Assembly: GCA_000169075.1 (NCBI GenBank)
Contig: AAVT01000005.1
Location: forward strand, 157,462-221,461
Direction of reading: 5' to 3'
Origin: a marine gamma proteobacterium HTCC2143
GTDB lineage: Bacteria; Pseudomonadota; Gammaproteobacteria; Pseudomonadales; Dasaniaceae
Length of the DNA stretch: 64,000 nt
Shown here: positions 55,678 to 63,632 of the stretch, one piece after another
How the letters are laid out: each line of letters opens with the position of its first letter
Numbering within the stretch: the first letter of the stretch is position 1
Position numbers and translations under genes: made by a program
Notes under the pieces: model-generated
What the model was told of the DNA's origin: nothing
Database searches by the model: none
Seen by the model: only the letters and a program-made list of their open reading frames with translations

Positions 55678-56319
55678 CTATCCGTTCGGTTTTCCGCGCC
55701 CATACACAAAGATATCGATCATCGCGGTAACTAAACCAAACGCCAAAAATAACAGTAAACGCGGATCACTCAGATAAAGCGACGTCTCCACCGGATAGGC
55801 AATGGTTTTGGTCATTGCTGCTAATTTAAAATCATGCCGCGGACCTATCTCAGGGTTAGTGATAATTTCGAGAAAACTGCGGCGGCTTCGATAGCGAAAC
55901 AAGGCTGCAGTATCCCAACCCTCGGCATTTTCGATGCCAGAAACATCAGCAGCGAAGCCCAGACCCGATGCGTAGAATACTGGATGACAGGCGCGCGAGA
56001 ACAACTCCGGGTACATATGCTCCATGTAGTGCGCGCTGTAATCTTCCGCTGTTGCGTCTGCATCAAAACCTGGCATAGTCGGCGGACTCGGATTCATTTG
56101 AATATTGTTCACCATCAAGAACTGGCGCCCACTATCATTTTCAAAAAAGGCCTGTAATTGCTGCTTACGCTTTAGAGTAAGACCATCGCGAGCATCAAAA
56201 TAAGCCATCGCTTTTTTCACTTCTTCATCACTGAGAGGACCACCAAAATCGGTATACCAAGCAGTAAAAAGAATCCATATAGCCGCAGGAATACCCCACA
56301 AAATTAAGCGCTTATTCAT
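55678..56319 (-). CDS. Membrane-anchored DUF1330-like protein
   Basis: A 213-aa protein with an N-terminal transmembrane helix (LILWGIPAAIWILFTAWY), a soluble middle and a C-terminal helix (LLLFLAFGLVTAMIDIFVY). The middle reads FLMVNNIQM, then HYMEHMYPELF, WDTAALFRYRSRRSFLEIITNPEI and RHDFKLAAMT. By eye this matches the DUF1330 core of the neighbour at 54521 (MVNLL; WDMIAVVTYPSR; MITDPDY). It thus looks like a membrane-tethered relative. It is downstream of, and close to (15 bp), the second large GST-like gene. Start ATG 56319; GTG 56328 is possible. Confidence 0.7.
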   Translation of the reverse strand: MNKRLILWGIPAAIWILFTAWYTDFGGPLSDEEVKKAMAYFDARDGLTLKRKQQLQAFFENDSGRQFLMVNNIQMNPSPPTMPGFDADATAEDYSAHYMEHMYPELFSRACHPVFYASGLGFAADVSGIENAEGWDTAALFRYRSRRSFLEIITNPEIGPRHDFKLAAMTKTIAYPVETSLYLSDPRLLLFLAFGLVTAMIDIFVYGRGKPNG

Positions 56320-56334
56320 TTTTGGCACCCAATA

Positions 56335-57405
56335 CTAATTAAACAACTGCATAACGCCGGTGCCAGACAAGACGTTGTCGACACGGCTCCGATCCGCACT
56401 ATTTAAAGACTGATAGGCCTCTCGCAGCCATTGCAAACATTTCGCTTGATAGGCAAAGGGATTTTGTTCCCAGGGGCTACCATCTAGCTCCATTTGCAAC
56501 ACATCTGCTTTTGCCATCACCGCTTTCGCATTGCCAATAAGATAAGGTGCGTAGATTCGACCGACTTCAGACAACACGTTCTTTAGTGCCTCGGAAGGAT
56601 TATCAATATCTAACCAATCTTCATCGCTAACCAGGTAGCCTGACAAGTCTTCGACTATTTCGACCCATGCGTAAACGCGAGGACACTCTCGAAGAATAAT
56701 AGCCTGTGGAGTTGGGTCGAATAAGGCCAGGCATGTTAGCTGTCCATAGATAGCAAAATCTGCAGAGCCTGGCCGCTCACCCATCAGAAAAGGTTGCTCG
56801 GTTAGCAGCTTGTCGAGGAGGTGGATAAAACGCTTAAAACTTGCCTCAATGATTGGCTTCGTTGTTTCGTTAGACCCCACGTAAGACAAACGGGAAATCT
56901 GCCGCTGACGAATAAAGTCGCCCATTGCCTGACACTGATCTTCAGGCTGTGAAATACCACCCCAACGAGGCAGGATATCGCCTCCCTTCTTGATATCTGC
57001 CTCGTAGTACCATCGATAGTGGAACATCGCCTTGGTCAACCACTCGTCGCCGTAGTCTTCCAGCAACATATCTATAAAGGCCAGCGCAGGATCAGAAGGA
57101 ATAACCGATCGCCCATCATAATCAGCCTCGAACCGCCGGATCAGTGGACTAGAATCGGTAATCGCAACTTCCTGCCCCTGCTCATCCTCGAAATAAAAGG
57201 TGGGTAGCAGAGAGACCTTCGGCTTAACACGAGTCTTCCTGTGACTATCCACACTACTATCTGCCCTGTGCGAATTGTATTCGAGCCGGTAGGGTATATT
57301 TCTATAGCGCATGACGCTTAACATTTTCCGAGTATACGGTGATCCCGGAGCACCCATTAATTCCTGAACTTTTCTTTCACTAGTCATTTGAGTCTCTGCC
57401 TTCAT
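56335..57405 (-). CDS. Large GST-like protein with C-terminal extension (copy 2)
   Basis: A 356-aa homologue of the protein at 53341. The N-terminal domain has GAPGSPYTRKMLSVMRYRNIPY and ITDSSPLIRRFE. Shared landmarks are AMFHYRWYYE (copy 1: AMHYRWNF), LMGERPGSADFAIYGQL, and a final NPFAYQAKCLQWLREAYQSLN-type tail (copy 1: QPYRFYLLQRVQDSFEAMN). A Ser-Pro-Tyr sits at the catalytic turn. It is followed by the membrane DUF1330-like gene, as copy 1 is followed by DUF1330. Start uncertain: ATG 57405, or ATG 57387 after AAGG. Confidence 0.78.
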   Translation of the reverse strand: MKAETQMTSERKVQELMGAPGSPYTRKMLSVMRYRNIPYRLEYNSHRADSSVDSHRKTRVKPKVSLLPTFYFEDEQGQEVAITDSSPLIRRFEADYDGRSVIPSDPALAFIDMLLEDYGDEWLTKAMFHYRWYYEADIKKGGDILPRWGGISQPEDQCQAMGDFIRQRQISRLSYVGSNETTKPIIEASFKRFIHLLDKLLTEQPFLMGERPGSADFAIYGQLTCLALFDPTPQAIILRECPRVYAWVEIVEDLSGYLVSDEDWLDIDNPSEALKNVLSEVGRIYAPYLIGNAKAVMAKADVLQMELDGSPWEQNPFAYQAKCLQWLREAYQSLNSADRSRVDNVLSGTGVMQLFN

Positions 57406-57445
57406 TTTTTTGTGTCACTGCCTGATGGTTATTCGCGTGATACCG

Positions 57446-58057
57446 CTATTCCATAGTGATCGCTTTGTTGAAAGCAGGTCGCGCGGCTACACGTTCAACG
57501 TAAGCCTTCAAATACTCCATTTCTTCAGGAACACAACCGAGCCGATTACTCATGAAACTGGCATGACCCAACATGATATCTGCGCCGGAAAAAGCACCAA
57601 TCAAATAGTCTTTTCCCTCCAATGTTTCATTGACTGGTTGCAACGCATTGGTCAGTAGTCGCTGCGCCTGCGCCAACACTTTTTCGTCTCTGCGGTCTGC
57701 AGGCAATAATATAGTCTGCACAACAATGGTGTTAACCGGAGGCATGACCATACCCTCGCAGTAATGAAACCACTGCAGATAGTCTGGGTATGTCGCATCG
57801 CTGACCGCAGGTTTTAGACCGCCATTTTTGTGCCTTTCCAAAATATAGTCGACGATAGCACCAGACTCGAACAGCGTAACGTCGCCATCCTCTAATACCG
57901 GCACGCGACCTAACGGATGGCGCGCCCGATGTTCATCAGACTTTAAATCTTTAGGATGAAAAGCCATTTTATTAATTTCGTAGGGTAACTGTAACTCTTC
58001 TAACAGCCAGACGATTCGACTAGCCCGGGAATTGGGTGCAAAGTGTAATTTCAACAT
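57446..58057 (-). CDS. Glutathione S-transferase
   Basis: A 203-aa typical GST. The N-terminal thioredoxin fold is LHFAPNSRASRIVWLLEEL, with NPLGRVPVLEDGD in the variant HPLGRVPVL followed by ESGAIVDYI (the glutathione-binding Glu-Ser). The C-terminal domain contains FSGADIMLGHASFMSN. It conjugates or isomerises electrophiles with glutathione. The ATG at 58057 follows CAAGGAGTTTAT. It lies 51 bp after the HCCA-isomerase-like gene in the same leftward run. Confidence 0.9.
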   Translation of the reverse strand: MLKLHFAPNSRASRIVWLLEELQLPYEINKMAFHPKDLKSDEHRARHPLGRVPVLEDGDVTLFESGAIVDYILERHKNGGLKPAVSDATYPDYLQWFHYCEGMVMPPVNTIVVQTILLPADRRDEKVLAQAQRLLTNALQPVNETLEGKDYLIGAFSGADIMLGHASFMSNRLGCVPEEMEYLKAYVERVAARPAFNKAITME

Positions 58058-58108
58058 ATAAACTCCTTGTGAATAGTTTTGACTTCAAAAAAACCGCCTA
58101 TTTAGTGT

Positions 58109-58774
58109 CTATCCTCTGCTGGTCAGCCCTTCTTTTTTCAACCGCCAGAGCAACACATCAAGACGATCTTGCCCAAAAAATGGCTCGCCGTTGAAGCTGC
58201 AGGTTGGCACACCCCAATGACCGGTCTTTGCGTGGGCAATTTGATTATGCTCGATCAGCGCTTCAAGACGATCTTCCTCTGCACTCAGACGCACCTCCAT
58301 TGCCACCAAATCCAGACCTGCTCTTGCTGCTGCTTCAGCGAGAAGGTCACCTTTATGCCAGTTAGCAGTGCCACCCCAGATCAAGCTGGATATTTCATCG
58401 GCAAACTCGATACCCTGACCTAATTCAGCGGCCAAAATTCCAAGCTGGGTCAAACGTTCAATGTGAGGCTGATCGGTAGCGGTCTGGCGCAGACCTTCAT
58501 CGTCCACATACTGATTAACAGGATCGGGGTTCGGCCACACAAACGGCAATGCTAAAAACTCCGCGACCCGAAATACGTCGGTCATGAAATAGGAAAACCA
58601 TTGTGGGTTCACGGTATGAAAAAATTCAGGAGTGCGCACGGCAATCGGATATACCGGCTTAAAATTAACCTGTAACTGGTACTGGTCTTGCCACTGGCGC
58701 AAGCGCCGAGTCGCGAGATATGACCATGGACTCCTAAACGACCAATAGACTTCAATTTGCAACGTTTCGCTCAT
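58109..58774 (-). CDS. DsbA-family / 2-hydroxychromene-2-carboxylate isomerase-like protein
   Basis: A 221-aa thioredoxin-fold protein with a kappa-GST/HCCA-isomerase layout: VYWSFRSPWSYLATRRL (Ser at the active turn), an alpha-helical insert, and TGHWGVPTCSFNGEPFFGQDRLDVL at the end. Family members are glutathione-dependent isomerases in aromatic degradation or kappa GSTs. Together with the GST downstream it suggests glutathione-dependent catabolism. First gene of the leftward run HCCA - GST - GST-like - membrane DUF1330. Confidence 0.85.
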   Translation of the reverse strand: MSETLQIEVYWSFRSPWSYLATRRLRQWQDQYQLQVNFKPVYPIAVRTPEFFHTVNPQWFSYFMTDVFRVAEFLALPFVWPNPDPVNQYVDDEGLRQTATDQPHIERLTQLGILAAELGQGIEFADEISSLIWGGTANWHKGDLLAEAAARAGLDLVAMEVRLSAEEDRLEALIEHNQIAHAKTGHWGVPTCSFNGEPFFGQDRLDVLLWRLKKEGLTSRG

Positions 58775-59264
58775 GACATTTTCTCTTCAATGACTGCACT
58801 TTGCTCATTATCACCAGGGCTATATTGTTATAAGGCGACTATGACGACGTTTTACAGCAGCCCCTATATTCTTAACCCATACCAGCGCTGAGACATATCA
58901 CTGTTGCCGAGGACGCCACTGATCAAGAAAGACCATTAACTCGCAGCGTTAGCCAAAAAAATCTTAGCTCCATGACTCAGAGTAAAGACGCATGTTGATC
59001 TCCAAACTAAACTATAGTCACTATTAATGTCAATAGATAAATGGTAGTCACTTCACCCGATTCACTTGACCTAAAGTAGTCATCCAAAGGACAGCTTTCT
59101 TTATACCATTCGAACGCGACACCTCCGTTTCCTTCAAGGAAAAAAATATACTTTGCTAGGGGCATCAATCGTCAACATCTATTTTTCACCGCGTCAAAGC
59201 ACTGTAGAAATGACGCGGCGACGGTTACCGACATACTCACTTTACGACTTCGCAACAACTGCAT
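58775..59264. other. Intergenic region with spaced TAGTCA repeats and an inverted repeat
   Basis: 490 bp without a gene. TAGTCA occurs at 59015, 59045 and 59078, at 30- and 33-bp spacing, twice followed by CT: possible regulator sites upstream of the GST run. Nearer the nitronate monooxygenase gene there is a perfect 8-bp inverted repeat CCGCGTCA/TGACGCGG (59189-59218) with a 14-nt loop. It could form a hairpin at that gene's transcript end, though no T run follows. Confidence 0.4.
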
Positions 59265-60215
59265 TTATTGAGATATATATTGGGCAGCCAGCTTGTTGAT
59301 AATCCGATGAAAATCGGCCATTGTTTCCTGAACGATTTCCTCGGCACTCAATACAGAGTCTATACGTCCACAAACCTGCCCAGTTAGTGGGATGGCGGCT
59401 TCCATATCACCGCCAAAATACAGCGATTGTAAATCAGCCATATGCTCTTGCATGCTGATTTTACCCTCAAAGGCAAGCCCCCCCGTGCGTTCTGTGCGCA
59501 GGGCTCGCAACGCAGGCCGAGACTGCTGATTTAAAAACACCGTATCCGTTTCTTTGGCGTTTACTAGTGCAGCCTTCCAATTGTCGTGTACCGGAGATTC
59601 AGAGCACGACACCATACGCGTTCCCATTTGTACACCCTCTGCACCCATGGCAAACGCACCGGCCATCGACAAGCCGTCGGAAATTCCACCCGCAGCAATA
59701 ATGGGAATGTCGACTCGCGAGCGAATCAACGGCAACAAAACCATGGTTGAGACTGGGCTCGGGTTTTTAAAACCACCCCCTTCACCACCCTCTACGATCA
59801 ACCCGTCAACACCGGCATCCATGGCTTTCAGCGCCATGTCGAGTGTTGGTACTACGTGAAAAACTTTGATACCCGCCTGTTGGAAGTCTTTAGTACATAC
59901 ACTTGGGCTGCCAGAGGAAGTCGTCACGAAACGGATTCCCTGCTCGATCACAAAATCGATAATGTTGGTGCCTTTTACATAGGATAAAGCGACATTCATA
60001 CCGAAGGGCTTATCCGTTAGCTGACGCATTTTTTCTACTTCAATCTTAATCGCATCCAATTCACCCGAAGAAGTCTCGATGATACCCATGCCACCCGCAT
60101 TACTCACCGCCGAGGCCAACTGCGCTCGGGCTATCCAGCCCATGGGCGCCTGAATAATTGGAAAGTCTGTTCCAGTCATTGCCGTGACACGGTTGTTGAT
60201 TTTCATTTCACTCAT
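59265..60215 (-). CDS. Nitronate monooxygenase (2-nitropropane dioxygenase family)
   Basis: A 316-aa FMN-dependent TIM barrel: PIIQAPMGWIARAQLASAVSNAGGMG, PFGMNVALSYV, then VVPTLDMALKAMDAGVDGLIVEGGEGGG and IPIIAAGGISDGLSMAGAFAMGAEGVQMGTR, all hallmarks of the family. It oxidises alkyl nitronates or related substrates such as propionate-3-nitronate; some homologues are enoyl reductases, so the substrate is uncertain. Divergent from the thioesterase gene, with which it may share a promoter region. Confidence 0.9.
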   Translation of the reverse strand: MSEMKINNRVTAMTGTDFPIIQAPMGWIARAQLASAVSNAGGMGIIETSSGELDAIKIEVEKMRQLTDKPFGMNVALSYVKGTNIIDFVIEQGIRFVTTSSGSPSVCTKDFQQAGIKVFHVVPTLDMALKAMDAGVDGLIVEGGEGGGFKNPSPVSTMVLLPLIRSRVDIPIIAAGGISDGLSMAGAFAMGAEGVQMGTRMVSCSESPVHDNWKAALVNAKETDTVFLNQQSRPALRALRTERTGGLAFEGKISMQEHMADLQSLYFGGDMEAAIPLTGQVCGRIDSVLSAEEIVQETMADFHRIINKLAAQYISQ

Positions 60216-60394
60216 GTTGATTTCCCATTCCTCATTATTAAATTTTTATTCTGCAATATTGTAGCGACTTTGCACACCAACCTAATTGGAGTTAGCTTCC
60301 CCTTGTTGTATTACCTGTTCGCCTATCTTTGCTTTACCTAGTAGTAAAAATACCTCTGGCAATCAGATATCAATATGCCGCCGAAATAATACGG

Positions 60395-60400
60395 TATAAT
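60395..60400 (+). promoter_or_regulatory. Predicted -10 element for thioesterase gene
   Basis: A consensus TATAAT lies 35 bp upstream of the ATG at 60435. No good -35 element is visible at the proper distance, so an activator may be needed. Confidence 0.4.
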
Positions 60401-60434
60401 ACTCTGCTATACATAGCCTAATAATTGATCTTTT

Positions 60435-61088
60435 ATGCACAATAATGAAAATCCCTTCGCCTCTGAAGACATAACCCCTGCCTTTAATGATGAATGGGTT
60501 GCTAAACGACGAGTAGCAGACGCACTTAAACAGCTCACCGAAGTATTAGTTACCTCCTCACCAGATATCGAGCAAATGCATAGCATTGCTGAAAGACTGG
60601 AGGCGACTGCGGCGAGCTTCAGAGCATCGCCACGCCTCTTCGGTCGCAGCAGGTGGGCCGCTTCCGGTGAACATGGTAGCTTCGCTCAAATCAGTCACGA
60701 GCTCAATCCACTGTCAGGATGGAGCAATCCAATCGCGCCTCCACTCAATAGCTGGATAGATGGCGATCGAGCCTATGGTGTTTGCCAATGTAACTGGGCC
60801 TATGAGGGACCCCCGGGGAGCGTGCACGGCGGCATGATCGCGGCAATATTTGATCAGTTCTTAGGTATGGCTCAACGTATGGGCGGCCAGCCGGGAATGA
60901 CGGGCTACTTAAACGTGAACTACCACAATCGCACCCCTCTCAACACAGAGCTCAAGCTCGAAGGCATGCTCACTAAAGTCGAGGGACGAAAAACGATTCT
61001 GCGCGGTGAAATGTATGCCAACGACGTCATGACCGCTAGCTGTGAAGGGCTTTTTGTTCAACCGAAAGGCGGCATAGACGCCTTATAA
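60435..61088 (+). CDS. PaaI-type hotdog-fold thioesterase
   Basis: A 217-aa protein with a helical N-terminal third and a C-terminal hotdog domain: GPPGSVHGGMIAAIFDQFLGMAQ, the PaaI/4HBT-type helix with the HGG motif, then LNVNYHNRTPLNTELKLEG. It would hydrolyse acyl-CoA thioesters. The N-terminal extension of about 95 residues is longer than in plain PaaI and is shared by a group of actinobacterial and marine proteobacterial catabolic thioesterases (from memory). Divergent from the nitronate monooxygenase gene. Confidence 0.84.
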   Translation: MHNNENPFASEDITPAFNDEWVAKRRVADALKQLTEVLVTSSPDIEQMHSIAERLEATAASFRASPRLFGRSRWAASGEHGSFAQISHELNPLSGWSNPIAPPLNSWIDGDRAYGVCQCNWAYEGPPGSVHGGMIAAIFDQFLGMAQRMGGQPGMTGYLNVNYHNRTPLNTELKLEGMLTKVEGRKTILRGEMYANDVMTASCEGLFVQPKGGIDAL

Positions 61089-61163
61089 CGATGATCTGAT
61101 GGCTGCGGAGAGCCCCGGCCGGTTTTTAATAACCGCACCTTTTATGCCGCCATCATCGTTTTT
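61089..61163 (+). terminator. Possible terminator after thioesterase gene
   Basis: CGATGAT at 61089 pairs with ATCATCG just before TTTTT at 61163; GGC and GCC extend the stem after a bulge. A smaller hairpin (CGGTT/AACCG) can form inside the loop. The long loop makes this tentative. Confidence 0.4.
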
Positions 61164-61307
61164 CACGGCCACTGTCGGTTATACTGTGCAAACAGCCCCG
61201 GTGCTCATTTAGAGGTATTTTGTCAACCGTTGGCCAGCCTTGCTTCACTATCGCCAAAACCTGCGGGGCCGGTCACCAGAAAAAATCAATGTGGATTAGC
61301 TCGCGAC

Positions 61308-62003
61308 ATGACGATTCAAAGTACTGATCGAACAGATATCGAATCTCGAAAAAAAAGGGCAGATATTACTCGTAGTAGTATTATGCGAGCTGCTGAAAAA
61401 TTGTTCGCTAAAAATGGCATAGAAAATGTGTCTGTCAGGGCCATTATCCAAGAAGCTGGTCAAAAAAATGAATCGGCTCTTCAGTATCATTTCACAAACC
61501 GGCAAGGGTTAATCGACGCCATCAATTTCTTTCGGCAAACACAGGTCGATAGTAAGCGCGGCGAGCTCTATGTCGAACTTTTGCACCGCACTGCAACACC
61601 GACATTCAGGGAAGTGTGTAGCCTACTGGTTGAACCGGTCTTTCTTTTAGCAGAAAACGATCCCGGGGTTCGACAATGGCTAAAGGCTTTCAGCCAGGGC
61701 TATGCTTCCTGGACGCCGACGGCATTGAAACGCAACTGGTCCAGTATGGGCAACAACACAAAAGAGACGGCAAAACTATTGCACTCATACCTGGATCACA
61801 TCGACACCGATGTCTTTGACCTTCGTATTATTAATGCTATGCGCTTCATTGCCCTGTCACTGTCGCAGCAGGCCCATGAAAAAAAAGCCTTTCGCAATGC
61901 AGATTCTGATCTCTTTTACCATGTACTACTTGATGGCATTACATCACTATTAAGTACCGACATGTCATCAGAAACTCAAGAAGCAGTCGCCACAAAAAAA
62001 TAG
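61308..62003 (+). CDS. TetR family transcriptional regulator
   Basis: A 231-aa regulator. The N-terminal TetR helix-turn-helix is RSSIMRAAEKLFAKNGIENVSVRAIIQEAGQ followed by ALQYHFTNRQGLIDAI, the variant of YFPSKEALL. The C-terminal part is an all-helical ligand and dimer domain. It resembles TetR proteins guarding fatty-acid or xenobiotic genes; the neighbouring thioesterases and nitronate monooxygenase are likely targets (inference). Start at ATG 61308; the frame extends to 61230 with a non-conserved leader and neither start has a strong ribosome site. Confidence 0.88.
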   Translation: MTIQSTDRTDIESRKKRADITRSSIMRAAEKLFAKNGIENVSVRAIIQEAGQKNESALQYHFTNRQGLIDAINFFRQTQVDSKRGELYVELLHRTATPTFREVCSLLVEPVFLLAENDPGVRQWLKAFSQGYASWTPTALKRNWSSMGNNTKETAKLLHSYLDHIDTDVFDLRIINAMRFIALSLSQQAHEKKAFRNADSDLFYHVLLDGITSLLSTDMSSETQEAVATKK

Positions 62004-62043
62004 TTTAAATTACTCATACGTTTGCTGCCGAAATTCGTAACTT

Positions 62044-62487
62044 CTAATCCAATAGCGTTACTCGGTAAGCCTCGGAGAAACGGGCAGGAAACCGCGCCGG
62101 CCTGCCGCTCTGCAAATTCATGCACACAAAATCAACTTCACCCCTCATTACCGTGGTGTTTGTCGCTGGAACAATGAGCTGGTAACGACGAGTAATCCGT
62201 AACTTCCCATCACTGGCAGAAATCCAATTGCCGACAACTATTTCGTCACCTGCATAGCAGGCAGAAAGATATTCAACATTAATCCTGCGTACTGCCATTC
62301 CTCTCGCCATAGCAACACAGTCCGACTCCGATAGACCTAATGCGCTGGAATGTGCCCAAGCTAATTGCTCTAGCCACTTTATGTAAACAACATTATTCAC
62401 ATGACCAAACGAGTCTATATCTAAGGACGTTGCCACCACGTTGATACAAAAAGGATCATCATGATCCCAAAGGCTTAAATTATTCAT
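62044..62487 (-). CDS. 4-hydroxybenzoyl-CoA-type acyl-CoA thioesterase (YbgC/FadM-like)
   Basis: A 147-aa hotdog protein. The active-site pattern is DIDSFGHVNNVVYIKWLEQLAW (Asp and the HVNN motif), followed by RRINVEYLSACYAGDEIVV. It matches the YbgC/FadM acyl-CoA thioesterases, which act on short- or medium-chain acyl-CoAs. It converges with the TetR gene. The second thioesterase within 1.7 kb. Confidence 0.89.
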   Translation of the reverse strand: MNNLSLWDHDDPFCINVVATSLDIDSFGHVNNVVYIKWLEQLAWAHSSALGLSESDCVAMARGMAVRRINVEYLSACYAGDEIVVGNWISASDGKLRITRRYQLIVPATNTTVMRGEVDFVCMNLQSGRPARFPARFSEAYRVTLLD

Positions 62488-62545
62488 CGTCTACTTTGCT
62501 AAGCTCATCAAATATAAGTGCTAGAATCTAGAAAAATCGACACAA

Positions 62546-62968
62546 CTAATCCCGAGTTCTACTTCTTTCTGCGGGTGTAAACAGCTCTCTCAGCAAATAG
62601 CTTTTAAAGGCCTCAGCATAGTTTTGCTGCTCTAACGCGACAGTCATACATTTCAACCAGACGTCTCGCTCTTCGATGCCTATGTCTAAATGAGCATGGG
62701 CTCGGGGAATATGAATGGTTCCATATTTTTCTTTGTATCGCTTAGGCCCACCTAACCAGCCACATAGAAAACTCGCCAACTTGTCCCGCGTAATGATGAG
62801 GTCCGTCTTATGCATCGATAGAATTCCTTTGGCTTCTGGCAGTACTTCCATAGCATCATAAAACGCATCTACCAGTTTACGAATGCCCTCTTCGCCGCCT
62901 GCAGCAATAAATGATGCATCGCACTCACCGTAGGTTTTCTCGCTAACGGGCTTATCAGAGTTACTCAT
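62546..62968 (-). CDS. Group II truncated haemoglobin
   Basis: A 140-aa haem protein. LVDAFYDAM carries the B9-B10 Phe-Tyr, LCGWLGGPKRYKEKYG is the group II E-F signature, and HAHLDIGIEERDVWLKCM supplies the proximal His F8 and the conserved Trp G8. Such globins bind O2, NO or peroxide and usually act in stress detoxification. ATG 62968 overlaps the FKBP gene end by 8 bp, so the two are coupled. Confidence 0.9.
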   Translation of the reverse strand: MSNSDKPVSEKTYGECDASFIAAGGEEGIRKLVDAFYDAMEVLPEAKGILSMHKTDLIITRDKLASFLCGWLGGPKRYKEKYGTIHIPRAHAHLDIGIEERDVWLKCMTVALEQQNYAEAFKSYLLRELFTPAERSRTRD

Positions 62969-63437
62969 TGATACCCAGCAGCTCAACATCAAAAATCAAC
63001 ATTGATCCCCCTTCGATAGCACCAGAGCCCCTATTGCCATAAGCAAGATCACTGGGAATAAATAATCTCGCTTTTTCTCCAACGACCATTAACTGCAAGC
63101 CCTCAGTCCAACCCTTTATCACCTGATTGAGACCAAAATCGATAGGCTGACCACGGTCTACTGAGCTATCGAATACCGTTCCATCGAGAAGCGTTCCGTG
63201 GTAGTGAACTTTAACCCTGTCGTTTACCGACGGATTAACGACACCAGCCCCCTTTTGCAATACCAAATATTGCAAACCCGATGGCTGCGTTTCAACGCCC
63301 TCTTCGGTTTGATTTGCGGCAAGAAAATCTGCACCTTTTTGAATATTTTCCGCTGCTGCCGACTTGTTTGCTGAAGACCGCATAAAAACAAAGACGATAA
63401 CTGCGACGACAACAACAGCAATAATAATTTTAGACAC
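62961..63437 (-). CDS. FKBP-type peptidyl-prolyl isomerase, membrane-anchored
   Basis: A 158-aa protein. It has an N-terminal hydrophobic anchor or signal (IIIAVVVVAVIVFVFM), a short linker and an FKBP domain (VKVHYHGTLLDGTVFDSS, QVIKGWTEGLQLM, IPSDLAYGNRGSGAI, LIFDVELLGI), with the aromatic pocket residues present. It should assist protein folding in the periplasm. Start: GTG 63437, six bases after AGGAG; the longer TTG at 63443 touches the ribosome site. Shares an 8-bp overlap with the haemoglobin gene. Confidence 0.9.
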   Translation of the reverse strand: MSKIIIAVVVVAVIVFVFMRSSANKSAAAENIQKGADFLAANQTEEGVETQPSGLQYLVLQKGAGVVNPSVNDRVKVHYHGTLLDGTVFDSSVDRGQPIDFGLNQVIKGWTEGLQLMVVGEKARLFIPSDLAYGNRGSGAIEGGSMLIFDVELLGINE

Positions 63438-63632
63438 ATCCAACTCCTATCCATAATGAATCGCTATTTTACCTGAGATAGTATCGAAATTCCGGCCTTT
63501 GAGGCGATTGTTTTTCCTCGATTCAGGAAAAAACCACAACATCCCCAAGGCCTCGGTACCTGTCCTTTTTTCACTGGCATCAACTCAGCCCATGTGGGAT
63601 GATCGAAACAACAGCAATATGGGTTATCAAGC

